A stretch of 64,000 nucleotides of DNA, taken from assembly GCF_042242105.1 (NCBI RefSeq), contig NC_092017.1, positions 20,298,432-20,362,431 on the forward strand, given 5' to 3'. The notes beneath the pieces are model-generated. The model was not told where the DNA came from. It searched no databases and was given only the letters and a program-made list of their open reading frames with translations. Shown one piece after another: positions 28,130 to 39,980 of the stretch. The DNA comes from Pempheris klunzingeri (lineage: Eukaryota; Chordata; Actinopteri; Acropomatiformes; Pempheridae). How positions within the stretch are numbered: position 1 is the first letter of the stretch; each line of letters begins with the position of its first letter. A program made the translations under genes and the position numbers.

Positions 28130-28200
28130 TTATTATCCGATGTCCTTCTGTGAAGCACTTTGTAACCTTGTTAAGCGCTACATAAATAAATTATCATTAT
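28130..28200 (+). repeat. Retroelement 3' tail fragment
   Basis: Contains 'GAAGCACTTTGTAACCTTG' then 'AAGCGCTACATAAATAAA', the usual 3' end shared by many fish LINE/SINE families. A second, more diverged copy of the same tail ('AAAGCACTTTGTAACGCTAT') lies at about 29,010. No coding part is visible. Confidence 0.5.
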
Positions 28201-28918
28201 GACTGTCGGAACAAAGACTTCTGTAGCAAACCCCAATCACTTCTCCATCATTTAGCTTTGCCCCCATAACACCTAATGGGCCATTTTAATTAAGTCGTAG
28301 GCTATTAATGAGTCCTGCGAAGCCCTGACTGTGACTTGTGGTGAGGACACTTGAACACAACAGCAGCAAGGTAAGAACTTCAACCACTGGAGGTCAGCAA
28401 AAGCAAGATCCTCAGCTGGTGGCAAGTTACTCTGAGCTTGGAGCTTCTTTCTCTTAATCAAAAAAACTAAAACTAAATAAGTAAATTAAATCCTGAAAAA
28501 TTGACATTTTAAGTTCTGCTCCATATTCTGCAGAGTCCACACAGTGTTTTCTCTGAGAAGAAGCTCAACAACAGGCTGAGAACTGACCCTTTCGTACACA
28601 ACAAAAATGCTGAGCAAACAAACTCAGCTGTAGGTGCAGTAAGAGAGATACAAGAGAATAGCGACAAGGGACAAGTGCCGACTTTGCATTTGCAAGTGAT
28701 TGTATAGAGTTTTTCTTATTTGAGTCAAATTTCTGCAATGTCAGGTTTCCGAGGGAAGTCAGCATAAAAGTCTCAGGGCATGCTGGGGGACAAAATAAAG
28801 GAATGAGATGCAAGTGTGAAGGGGAAGAATTGCTATCAACCATAGGGAATATTGTCAGCAGATTGTCAAATTGTGGTTTCCGTACATAGTCACACATTTC
28901 ACACATTTTCAGAACGAA

Positions 28919-28935
28919 CACACACACACACACAC
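28919..28935. repeat. (CA)n microsatellite
   Basis: Short CA run of about 8 units. Confidence 0.85.
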
Positions 28936-28964
28936 CTTATCTTCTAATCTGCCATGTACTAATT

Positions 28965-29066
28965 CTTGTTTCCATCTTGTTTTTATCTCTATTTGTGCAG
29001 CTGTGTAAAGCACTTTGTAACGCTATAGTTGACAAAAACTGATTTATAGATAAATCTGCCTTGACC
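28965..29066 (+). repeat. Retroelement 3' tail fragment, second copy
   Basis: Shares the 'AAAGCACTTTGTAACGCTAT' core and the downstream AT-rich tail with the 28,130 copy, about 850 bp away. Both are on the same strand. Confidence 0.4.
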
Positions 29067-29375
29067 CACTTTGGTTAGCTTTTTTCCTTAAAAACGGTGG
29101 AAGCGTGGTGGAGCATCAGTGTATCGATATCAGGACAAATGCAATGCAATGAAAGTGGCTTGTTGGGTCAAATAGCTCTGGTAACAGGTCTAATTGAATC
29201 TGTGTCAGGTTCTCAGTGCAGGTACATCCACCACTGCAAGAGGCAGGATGGAAATCAATACATCCTCTCTGCACCCATGGACACAGTCTAATTTCATTGA
29301 AGGCTTCTCTCTCTCTCTTTCTCTGTGTACATGTGCAGGTTAATGAAGGTCATTGTATAATCCTATTAGAAAATG

Positions 29376-29399
29376 AGTGTGTGTGTGTGTGTGTGTGTG
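29376..29399. repeat. (GT)n microsatellite
   Basis: An uninterrupted GT run of 12 units. Confidence 0.9.
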
Positions 29400-29607
29400 C
29401 ATGAGAGAAGACAAGCCTTTGTGTGTACATTAGGACTTTTGTTCCACTGTGTTTTCTTTCTCCAGTTTGGATTAAATGGTTAAAGCTCTGTGAAATGACT
29501 TTAAAAACTGAATATTTATATTTTTACCATGTACCAAAGCATTTCACTCAGATTAACCCTTTAGAATTCCCTATTCTAATCTATTGGATAGACCAGTACC
29601 ACACATT

Positions 29608-29642
29608 TGTGGTGGTGCAATTTAAAAAAATGCACCACCACA
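29608..29642. repeat. Hairpin, 12-bp perfect arms
   Basis: TGTGGTGGTGCA (29608-29619) and its exact reverse complement (29631-29642) flank an 11-nt A-rich loop. It lies about 100 bp beyond the tdrd5 polyadenylation signal on the minus strand. Confidence 0.8.
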
Positions 29643-29740
29643 CAGGAAAACTACATTTGTGTGATATAGCTTTATCATGATATAACTTACTAACACAATA
29701 AATCAAACTGACTAATTACTATTCAACAAAAGATAAAATA

Positions 29741-29746
29741 TTTATT
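29741..29746 (-). terminator. tdrd5: tdrd5 polyadenylation signal
   Basis: TTTATT on the plus strand gives AATAAA on the minus strand, 54 bp past the tdrd5 stop codon. This predicts a very short 3' UTR. Confidence 0.6.
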
Positions 29747-29799
29747 TATATGAATTTGTTGTGGTTACTCACTTTGAATCTTAATAATTTATACTGGAT

Positions 29800-32700
29800 T
29801 CAGTCATCCTGACTAACGTGTACATTGTGTACTTTTCTCAAAAAATATATCGGCATGCGTGTAAATGTACCCTGGCCCAGGTCAGGGGTGTGGAGGCTCA
29901 GGGTCCTCAGGATCGGAGGTGGCCTGACCAACAAGGGGGCAGCAACCTTGGGCAGGTGCTGATCCTCTTCTGGACAGCGGAAGCTGGTATTGATGCTGGA
30001 TGGAGTTGGTAGAGGAGTCGTGCTCAGTGTCTGAGAACAGAATAATTCTTTAATGAAGTTAAAACAGCAAAGTGCTTTACAAAAAGCATAAATCCATCCA
30101 CATTCTGCTTCCATAAATCCAAACACAGCTGTTGTCTTCTTACATTAAGATCAGCTTTACAGTGAGCTGGGATTGTCTTGGTCTGGATCAAATCTGGAGG
30201 CGCAGGAGAGCTGGAGGGGTTGGTGGGAGGCGATTCGTTGGTCGAAGCAGAGCTGAGGGTTTGGCTATTTAGCAGAGCATTGAACAGGTTGGCACCCCGA
30301 CCCTGAAAGAGACACTGCAATAAACAAGACTTGTGTAGTTCAGTTTTTTTCTTAAACATAAACTCTTTCTGTCCACATACAGCATCATCTGCAATTATCG
30401 ATCTTCCCCACTTTTGGTGATTTCAGTGGTACCCTACAGGTAGGTTAAGATAAACATTGATAAGTTATTAAAACAAGGCTCCAATTACCAAAATGTTGAA
30501 TGATTGTAAGTATAAATTGTTTTTTTTAACAGTTTATTTATGTTAATGGGAGTGGTGGTGTGGATGTAGACAAGATCAGTGTAAGGTGGTCATACCTGGA
30601 TGTGGGGGCTCAGCTCATTGTCCTCAATAAACTCCAGTGCAGGCAGCTCTTCCTCTTCAACCTGAGACACAAGAAACTTTCTGTTTCCTTCATACTTCAT
30701 TAATACAGTACAGTAATCGATGACTATTCGAATAGTTCACCCTCCCAGCAGCCTCTGTAGTTCATTCCAATTTTGCTACACTGTTTTTATTATCAGCCAA
30801 TTTTTTTTTGCTTTATTGCTGAAACACACAACACAAATTATACTTTAAAATTAGCTGATTTGTTTTTAACTATTTAACCAATATTCAAATATTTGAACTT
30901 CATGGCCCATCCCTAACATAGATTAACAGTAGAGGGAGATACAGTGGGTATCTTTCAGACTTAATAGGCGACAGTGATTAATGGTTCAGCCTTAACCATT
31001 AACACATAAAGGTCATTATTCAGAGCAGACAGCTGCAGCTATGTGAGGAATAACAGTGTTTACATTTGCTCAAAGTTTTGAAAAATCATCTGCTGGACAC
31101 ACATTTCATGTGAAGCATGGCTCAAGTTGGCTTTAAGTTTGATATTAACCCGCTGGGATTCAGTCTAACATCAGCTCCATGTTGACAGGATCAATAAATC
31201 ACTTCAGAGGATTATTTAAGAGAGGAACTAGAGAACACATTGTGCCACTCCACCTGGTCTGTGTAGCCTCACTAATATCACACTTCAGAAGTAGCGACAC
31301 AATAACAGCTTCACTACCTACCGGATGGAGAGTAGCTCTTGGTCTGTCTAATAAGACAGCTATGAAAGCACAACTGACTGAGCTAGACTACCTGCTTCTA
31401 GTCAGTGTTAAGATAGCCTGCAGTCATGACACCGCAAACAATCATATTTCAAAAACAGTTTCTGAAGCTGCTTTGTTCTGTAACTGGTCAGTCAACAGGC
31501 GGATTGCTTTACGCATGATTTATTGTTGCCTTATTCTGAGCGTTTCCTTAATCATACAACTATTCTACCATTATTGCTCAGTGTAGCTGCACCTCTGCTT
31601 GTAAAAGTGTATTTTCATTTCATCCTTTTGCCTTCAACTTTTATTCAATATGCAAATAAATTAAACAATACACAAAAAAAACCTCCTTTTCCATATGTTC
31701 AGTTTGACAACCGTCCACTTAGAGAGACACAGTCTTGTAATCCCATATCCATTAAACAGCCAACTGATAAGCTGTCACTTTATTTACTGGCCAACAGCAG
31801 TTTTGACCCTCTGAACAGTGTGACTGTACATTAAGTACCACTGGGCTACATCCCCCCCTTCTGCACGTGGATGTGTGCATTTGATGCAAGTGTGTACATG
31901 CCAGTGTGAGTTGAGGGTGTGTGGTGCTGCAGGGGGCCTGCAGCACTGACAGTATGGCTGGTAAGATAAGAGCTATGGGCAATGGGGAGTAAAAGCTTTA
32001 CAGCAACATTAAAAGACTTGGTGAGAAAGAGGATGTAAGAGGGAGAGAAAAGACAAAGAGAGTGCGCTCATAGATAAGAAACAATTGAAACATAGAGCTG
32101 CAAATCCACCGCAAACATCCAAGTAACCCAGTACTGACATTAATGCTTTGTTTGACTGCGCTGCGGCCTCAAAGAGTTTTACACCAAACAGAGGCAGATA
32201 CCTCCGTGTAGGTGTGTGTGTGCCTGGAGTACCTTTGGTGAAGCCGACATGGACTGTTCAAGCATGTTTGCTGGATTGGAGGAAGTAGCCTTCTCTTCAA
32301 CTTCTGGCAGGTCAACCATACCATCCCCCAGGTAGAGACTCAGTGGGTTGACCTCAACACAAAGCTAAGGAGAAAAAAAGAAGTTATCAATAAGTGGGTG
32401 TATAGACCAAGTTTAAATATATACAAACTGTATTTCAATATTCTACCCCATACCATGGCCACATAGTCAGGAATTAACTCATAACTTAGCTGAATTAAAA
32501 ATATTTATCCAGTCAGCTACTCTGTACTTGTTATTATCTGGTACAGATCTAATGTAATGACTTTGTGTGGTGGGTTAAACCTTGACTACATGCACAGATG
32601 GGTGACATGTGCTGGTTATGGGTATATGGTTAATATATATTAAAAGACACCTGTCAGCCAGCCAGTTATTATGGCCATGGTACAAATAAGTTTGTTTGTG

Positions 32701-35700
32701 TGTGGCTCACTGCTGCACTGGCTGCCGGGCTGCATGCTGTCCCATGGCCCTGGCTCATCAGGACAGTGTGGACGTAGATGTCATTATTGGTATGAGTGTC
32801 ACACAGGTAGAGCTGCAACACGTCTCCGGCGTAACAATCCAAAGCGCCCACAAGGGTGCGATCAGAGCACAGTTTCTGAAAAGAAGCTGTGGCCTCAGCA
32901 GTCCAACTACTCTGCAAGAGGCAAACCACAGCAAACATATTCATGAAAGTGCATGGTAACAGAACATTTTGTAACATCTACAAAGTTTGAATTTATCAAA
33001 AATTTTGTTTATCAAAAAAACTGAGCAGCTGTAAGTAGCAAGACAAAAGTACAAAACGCAAAAAAAGGAAAATAATCCAACAGTTGTGGGTTTTACAAAT
33101 AACCTGTCAAACCAAAAGCAAATATATTAGATCAGACTTACAGTGGTGGGTTTAATTCCTGCAAGTGATGAAAGAACAGCTTGTGCTGGAAGGGCCGAAT
33201 AACATGACCTGAGAAACAGAGAGATGAACTGTAGAGAGCACAACAAAACCCACACACTGATCAGTATAGTAGCAGTAAAGCTAGCAGTAGTTGTTTAACT
33301 GCTTAAATGAGATGCCCCTACTTGAGGAACTTGAGGTTGGTGGTCTGTACCACGGTCATGTCGCCATAGTCGACATAGTACACCTTGACCTGAGTGGCGC
33401 TGATGATCTGATGGATCACCACACGGTAGAACCACATTCCTTTGGGTGACACACAGCAGACCTGACCCCGTCGGACAAATCGCTCAGGGAGGCGATAGCG
33501 TTCTGACACCTCAGGACAGGTGTAACATCGCCTAAAGAAAAGCAGAGAGGAGGAGAGAAAATATTGTCAAAGAGAAGCATTAGGGGGCTCTAAATGTAAT
33601 GTAACAGTTGAAGACAGTGTTGATGTGTTGACTACATTTTGTGAGGTTTTAAAATACAACAGTACCAGCCTCAACTATACTGATGCTCTTTGTGTTTGTT
33701 GTTATGCCATCTTCCAGACAATCTTTTGACTTCTTTCAAATAACTGTCAATAATTTCAAATAATTGACACAATTAATAAATGTTTTACACTTCAAAACTC
33801 ATGTTGGTGAAGCTAAATGACCATGTGTATTTTGGCTCATGTAATAGTTAGCCACACTTCTAGAAAGTGCATAAATGTACTGCCCATCAGATAGAACTAT
33901 GTGCTTTGACTTTGAGTGTGCCTGGCAAATACAGAGGGACATTGGGCATCACATTACTGATTATACCACACCTCAAAAGGGGAGCCCTAATGGTGCGGCT
34001 GGCAGAAAGGTACAGAAAGTGTTAGTAGATAATCTTTTGACTCTTTTGACCACCTCATCTCAATCATCATGGCCTCCATAGCTTCGGCCTCTTCACTTTC
34101 GCTGAAGCGGATGTGGAAATAACCAGGCGACTCCACTTGTTCAACCAGGACTTCTACCAGCTCTCGAGCACTATGACGTGTCGGCTGTTTGAGACGTTGA
34201 CTCTGCAGGGCATCCAAGGGAATCGCAGGGCTGGAATGCACCTGAATGGCAGGGTAGATCTCAGGCTTCTATGGGCGGACACATAAAAAGCAAAGTCAGA
34301 ACGGTACACAGTACACAGCAGTGTAGGGCTGACACCCTCTGGTCGATTAGTTGGTTGATATGCTCTTGCCGGGCCAAATTCTCATTGGTCAGACACTTGC
34401 TGGTGTTCCTCTCATAAGGAGAAAGGACTTCTTAATCAATTATTCTTGTGCAGCTATTACGCTGCAATACTGTAATTCATCACCAGTGGAGGACTGGCGA
34501 TGGCAACATTTTGATTTGGGTCTCTCTCTTACAGACTGGCTTTAGAACCTAGTGTGGTAAAATAATGATTAAACAGTGTTGTCAAACCATTTCTTGGGAC
34601 TTGGAATTGTTGCTGGCTTCCGGTTCCTCGGCCATATCGTCTGCTGTGATATTGTCATCATTTCCTTCTTCTTTGCCTTCCCAAGGAGACTCTCCACTGC
34701 TGAAGTAGTAGCTCATAAATGGCAGCTTCACACCTTTACTAAAACTGTCAGTCACCTGTGAGTCTAGAAAAGAAAAAGAAAAGCCAAATATATTTCCTGC
34801 ATAGTAATAAAGACAATGATTCACAAGAATGCTTTGTAATGTGATTTCTCAGACAAAACAAATAATTTTCACAGAAATATAGGTTAGTGTACATTTTGTA
34901 CATCAAAACTAAATGAAATGATTAGTGTGATACCGACAGCTGATATTTGAACATATTCAAACACACACCTGATTGTGTATGGTCACTGTCCTGTATGTCC
35001 ATGACTATGTAGTGTTGTTCATTGTCACTGCCCGCAGGTTTCAGGTGGAAAGTGTCACTCATGGCACTGACCAGTTCAGTAACACTGACAAAGCCGCTCT
35101 GCAGCAGCGGCAAGTCCTCACCAAAAAGCCTCTGCGGAACACAACACAACACGGGTGAGATTCCCAGTAAGGTCATCGCACATCTTTGAGGGAAGCAAAT
35201 GCTTTTTATTTAGCTGGATCTGGAACGACCAAGCCCATGAATAATTTGTATTGAACTCTCATGTGACACCATAAATGCAAACAGAAGCACTGCATGACTA
35301 TTTATTTGTTTTACTATTATTTTTTTACCTTGTACTCGGTAGGCAGATCATGCACTGATAATCCGCCTGTGGTCTGACCTACAACCTGCAGAAAGCCATG
35401 GACATACGAAGGGTTTAATTACAAGACTTGTAATCTTGTGTCTTGGTTATCCTCTGTGCCAAAATAATTCTTGCCATGAAAGCAAAACATATTGGAGGTT
35501 TGTAGTCACTAGAGACACTAAGACATCTGCTTATAAACTAGCAGGAAGTCTGACCTTTCGTAGCTTGTCCTTCAGCTCCTGACTAATGGTGCCAGCGACT
35601 CCATTCTCCAGGATTTGCTGGCGAAGCTCCTCTTCAAGCTGATGTAGTAATTTAAGTCATAAAACAACAATTGTAAAACAATTGTACTTAAAATAAATAA

Positions 35701-38012
35701 CCATACAAATTTTTTTTTTCTACAGTCCTTTATGATGCAATTCAGTGATGCAGAAGTATCTGTTGTATTTCCTAGTTTATTTGGATCAATCACTTTCTGA
35801 ATGCTTGAAGCTCAATGTTACCAAAACAAAAGCCTTTAGGTTGTAATTGTAACACACATTCTTGCCACACTAGTTTTCTGTAATTTGCCATTTAATAAAG
35901 TTTTTGTGTGTATCCACCTTATGTAGTACGGAATAAAGGAGTTGATTGATGCTCCTTCAAACAACTGTGTGTATCTTCTTCCCCCATTTAACGTTTTAAG
36001 TCTTGTTATGAGAACCAAGATGCAGGTGATTATGCTACATTTTCTTGTTTTGAATAAGTACAAACCCTGAGGACACGTTCTTGAAAGAGCTGACATTCCT
36101 GGCAGAGCTCTGGGTCCGCTTCCTGGTTCTTCTCAACCTTATCTGGTTTGTTACCGACAGCTGTTGACTCTTTATGGACAGGGCCCGAGGTAGTCTCAGT
36201 AGAAGGCTGGTTCAAAGGACTCTGCTTCGCTGGGACTTCAGCTGGGATAAATCACAAGAGTATTTCAAAAATTAAAATAACAAGGCAGCACTATGAGTGC
36301 TCAGTGCTTTTCTGTACAAATCTCCATTTAATATGAAGAGTAAATGTGTGTTAGTTTGTCATTACTGACTGATATGGGTGCAGGGTGATGGCTTGTACTG
36401 CTGTTGTATTTTACTGTGTTGCAGTGATCAGGAAGTCACCTGCTCCCCCTGGAGGGGATCACAACAGAAGTCATTTACGGTTACCTTTCCTATAGAACAG
36501 GTCTATACCTTGTTCTTTTATTAAACAAACTAAATAGCCTTATGTTATTTACATGACAGCAGGTCATTTCTGTCTCTACATGGTCGCGCGTTTACAATTC
36601 TCCTCTGCTCTCTGGAGTTCCGCCCCGATGCGCGCGCACGCATGCACGCACACACACTTCCACGCACACTCCCACCAGCGGACAGACAGTGTGCGTTGGA
36701 AAATATGTTGCATCAAGCCAAGCATAAATGCCAAAAGACGCTGGATATGGATTGCTTTTTGAAACACATTGTTGGAAGATGTTCAAATGTGTAAATGCAT
36801 TAGTATGTCCAGAAACTGATGGATTTACCACCTGAGAGAACCCACTTCTCTAATAACACACCTGAGTGTCCTGCTGGTGTCTGAGCTCTGGTATCTGGCC
36901 CTTTGGAGACAGACTTGACAGTTCTAGGTGATTCTGACTTTATTGGTCCATGCCTCCTTGGTACAGTGGATGGGCTGAACAGTGTCTTGGGCAGCATATG
37001 TTCCCTCAGGGACAGAAGTGAGCCCAGCCTGCTCTGCTGGATAAGGACCAGGTCCGCTGCTGCCTCCAACATCTCTCCGGTGGAGTAGAAGCCGTAGTTG
37101 TGGACACGCAGCTGGTGGCTGAAGCACTGCAGGAAGGAGGACTCCAGGTCAGACAACCTGATTGGACCCTGAAAGAGCAGTCACATCGTTACTTGAAACA
37201 AGAATATTTTTCAGTAAAAGAGTTATATGTTTAGTTAGAGAAAACTAACATTATAAAAACATAAACAGAACAGTCAGTCAGGTCTCTACCTCTCTAATTT
37301 AAATGTGTGTTTAATTAGTGACACAATGAGGCTAGAAAAAGCTGGAAATCAACAATTCTTCATATTTGTGCCATTTGAAGGGACAGACATACCTGGGAAA
37401 GTAGAATGCGGAGCTGGGCCCTCAGCTGGGCAGGGAGAGCTGGAGGAGCACGGCCTCTTCTTGGAAGGACCACAGAGGGGAACAGGTGACAGTACCTGGG
37501 CGAGAAGAAGCTGACGCCTCCCCTGCGGTTCTTCTTGTCGGATTTGGGTGCACGCTGCTTGGCTACCAGCTCTTCAATGTTTCGGGTAGCCTCGTTGCTC
37601 ACAGCTGCAAAGGCGGACATGTAATGGTAAGAGCATGAAGTACAAGACCTTGTTCAAGTGTTTGATTGACAGATGACATCAAACATTACTATGCTTTTCT
37701 GGTTTTCCCCTCAATGCTGAACTGAAGCAGTATTTAAAAACAAATACACACTGCTCAAATGGGGGAAAAAAAAGGGACTCTACCCTTTAAGAATGGACTG
37801 CCATCTGCCCTGAAGTTAACTGTCACCACATCAGGCATCTCCTTCACCATATCCATGATGTTTCTGAAGCCCAGGGGTTTCAGGGGCATCGGATGCCCCA
37901 ACGTGGCGACATAGTCTAGCCTCAGCTGCTCAGGGTCCAAACCCAGCTTAGATGAAATGAGCAAGGAACGAACATCCTTTTTCAGGTTTATCAAAACCTC
38001 TTCCTGGTTCAT
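29800..38012 (-). CDS. tdrd5: Tudor domain-containing protein 5, 16 coding exons
   Basis: Germ-granule protein of the piRNA/transposon-silencing pathway, known from mouse to act in spermatid development. Coding exons in transcript order: 38012-37784, 37604-37393, 37168-36862, 36241-36066, 35638-35555, 35385-35329, 35131-34969, 34763-34588, 34268-34054, 33531-33322, 33208-33142, 32911-32711, 32364-32233, 30661-30596, 30302-30144, 30030-29800. All junctions are GT-AG and in phase, giving 894 aa (human 981). LOTUS/OST-HTH 1 is residues 1-80 ([28 protein letters not shown]). LOTUS 2 is about 148-210 in exon 3 ([17 protein letters not shown]). LOTUS 3 is about 309-405 across exons 5-7. The Tudor domain with extended flanks spans about 490-640; its core in exon 10 carries GMWFYRVVI and VYYVDYGD. 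The tail is Pro/Ser-rich. The start ATG has A at -3 and lies 15 bp after a splice acceptor at 38,027, so an upstream 5' UTR exon exists. Neighbours match human 1q25. Confidence 0.93.
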
Positions 38013-38281
38013 CTTGACTTCTGATATCTGGAAAAAAGAGCAAAAGAAGCAAATGGGTTAAAACACGTGGTTGGAACAGCAAAGAAGAGGAGAGAAGTCC
38101 AATGTTGACTCAGTCTTGTTGTCATAAATGTCTTGAAATTTCACAGAAGATAATACGGTTTGGTGTTGCACTAAATATTTATGTTTGAAATGAATACAAA
38201 CACGAACACAAACGCCAGCAGAAGGTGGCAGTTGAGGTTATATTACAGCCTGTTCGCAGTCGGCCATCTTTGATCGTTACC

Positions 38282-38690
38282 TCACAACACTTGTACAGCA
38301 GTTTGATGTCATTACAGGCCCGTAAAAACCTTCTTGAAATAACACACCCACACTGTAAGAAAGACTAACATCTAGCGACTAAACACCAACTTTTACACCG
38401 CCATTTACACACGACTCAACTATTTAGCTCAAAGATGAACGCCATTTTGCAGGACAGAGAAGCTCGAGGTTAACGTTGGATGCCGCTGCAGCAATTCGGA
38501 TTAAGTTTGTTTTTTTTAAATAACTCACTAAACAGTGTTTGTAAGTGCAAATACGGACTAAAAAAAAACTGAGGACATTACTTTACCCCGAGTCTTCAGT
38601 ATCTTTTCCGCACCCTTCCACGGTGATGCCCGCCCCTCAGGTCTCCTTCACCTCCAGACCTGTTGCAAACACACCGCACTACCTGTTGCT
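38282..38690 (-). promoter_or_regulatory. tdrd5: Probable tdrd5 5' UTR exon and promoter zone
   Basis: The acceptor at 38,027 requires an upstream non-coding exon. Two minus-strand donors are possible: GAG followed by GTAACG (exon edge near 38,284) and GGG followed by GTAAAG (exon edge near 38,587). The sequence from 38,400 to 38,720 is richer in CG than its surroundings. The exact exon and start site cannot be fixed from sequence. Confidence 0.35.
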
Positions 38691-38718
38691 ACGTTGACAA
38701 CGTTGTTGTCAACAGGTA
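38681..38718. promoter_or_regulatory. Nested inverted repeat upstream of tdrd5
   Basis: GTTGACAAC (38693-38701) and GTTGTCAAC (38705-38713) are perfect inverted repeats around GTT. Outside them, ACCTGTTG (38681-38688) mirrors CAACAGGT (38711-38718). The CAACAG ends fit the MYB half-site pattern YAACNG. It sits at the likely 5' end of tdrd5. Confidence 0.4.
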
Positions 38719-39045
38719 AATTATTTTCGCCAAAACTTCAGGTTAAAATAAATTAAAACACACAGCCGTTTCTTTTAGCGTTAGTTTTGCTGGCTCTGTG
38801 GCTAATAACTAACCTGGTCAGAGCGTTACTGTTACAGCACCGCGAACAAAGATCGTTTATTGTTAACGCGATGATGATTTTCTCGGAAGAAAAAAGCGAC
38901 GTGTGTGTCGTCGCTAATTTTCTGGTCAGTTTCGTTACAGTAAAATTGTGCGTTTGAGCCGAAGGGATGAAAATGTATGAAGAAAAACAGAATTTTATGA
39001 ATCCCCATAGCAGCAGCTACTCTTCCTGGGGTCAGCACAGTTTAC

Positions 39046-39965
39046 TGACAGTACAAAAATACACATTCACACTACTCATCACAATACACTGACACACTGT
39101 AAAAAAAATAAAACAGAGGAGTTAATACAATCTAAATAACACCAGCACAAAATGTGCTAAATATGGTTGATACATTGTAAAATTAGCTTGTATATATCAG
39201 GACAATGTTCCTCACACACAGTATTTCACATTGCAGGCTATTTTGAATTATGTGCCATGTTTCATCACATGGCCCTGGACTTCAGACCACCAGGAACTTG
39301 GCCCCTGGTTCAGCCGTGACTGCTTGATCAGAGGACCCTTTGCCTGGTTTGCACGCAGTTAGATTCAAGAACATGTAGGCCATGGAATTCATTTTAATTA
39401 AGGATTCATTAGGGAGGATACTGTGGGTCTTATACTGTAAAAACAGAGGAAAAACCACATCAGCTCTTTGGAACGGAGAGGCCTGAGTCTGCAAATTCCC
39501 ATTTGAAGACACATTGTCACTCCCTGAGCACCATTGACACACTGTTTCCCAATAGTAAAATCTGAATGCTGGACTACAAAAAAAATAAACTCTCAGCATG
39601 GTACTGGTTTAATCAGAGAAGAAATGCAATTCAAACAAATGGACCCAGAGACGGACAAATACAGATGTTTAAATGGTTTTGATCCAAGATGGAGAGAGAT
39701 GGTCTTTTTTTTGCTTGTCAAGTGTTGACCTGTACATGTACATGAGAACTCATCATTATTACGGTATCATGATGTTTTTCATATTATTATCTGAGCATTT
39801 TCTTTTATTTAAGTTTGCTCATCTTGAATATCATGCTCACAAAAGTTCCCTGGCCTGAAATTATTTGATAAACAGAGTGGGTGGTAATTGGCCCTCCCAC
39901 TGCTGCTGCTCCTACTCCCTCATTCATCCCAGCAGCCACCACGCACGTCTTTGCTTTTTACTGCA
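39046..39965. other. tdrd5-nphs2 divergent intergenic interval
   Basis: No coding exon is supported between the tdrd5 5' region and nphs2. A possible splice acceptor (pyrimidine tract then CTGCAG) ends at 39,966, just before the podocin start. Part of the nphs2 5' UTR may therefore come from an upstream exon in this interval. Confidence 0.4.
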
Positions 39966-39980
39966 GAGCCTCCAGCTGGG

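Larger units (their letters stand above)
14421..29740. other. Gene-free intergenic region, centre
   Basis: No coding exon could be supported on either strand. The longest open frame (22,316-22,870 plus, 184 codons) has no recognisable domain. Contents include TG/CA microsatellites, two copies of a TIR-bearing element (16.46 and 23.59 kb), a poly-T near 21.3 kb, retroelement-like tails near 28.15 and 29.0 kb, and a purine-rich AAG stretch near 26.5 kb. It corresponds to the interval downstream of the tdrd5 3' end. Confidence 0.6.

Noticed and set aside
31179-31586. 135-codon plus-strand open frame antisense in tdrd5 intron 13
   Set aside because: No recognisable protein and lies wholly in an intron; likely chance.
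39888-39980. Upstream in-frame ATG extending podocin by 31 residues
   Set aside because: The extension is Leu/Pro-rich and unlike podocins, a likely splice acceptor lies inside it at 39,966, and Met at 39,981 gives the family's MER start.
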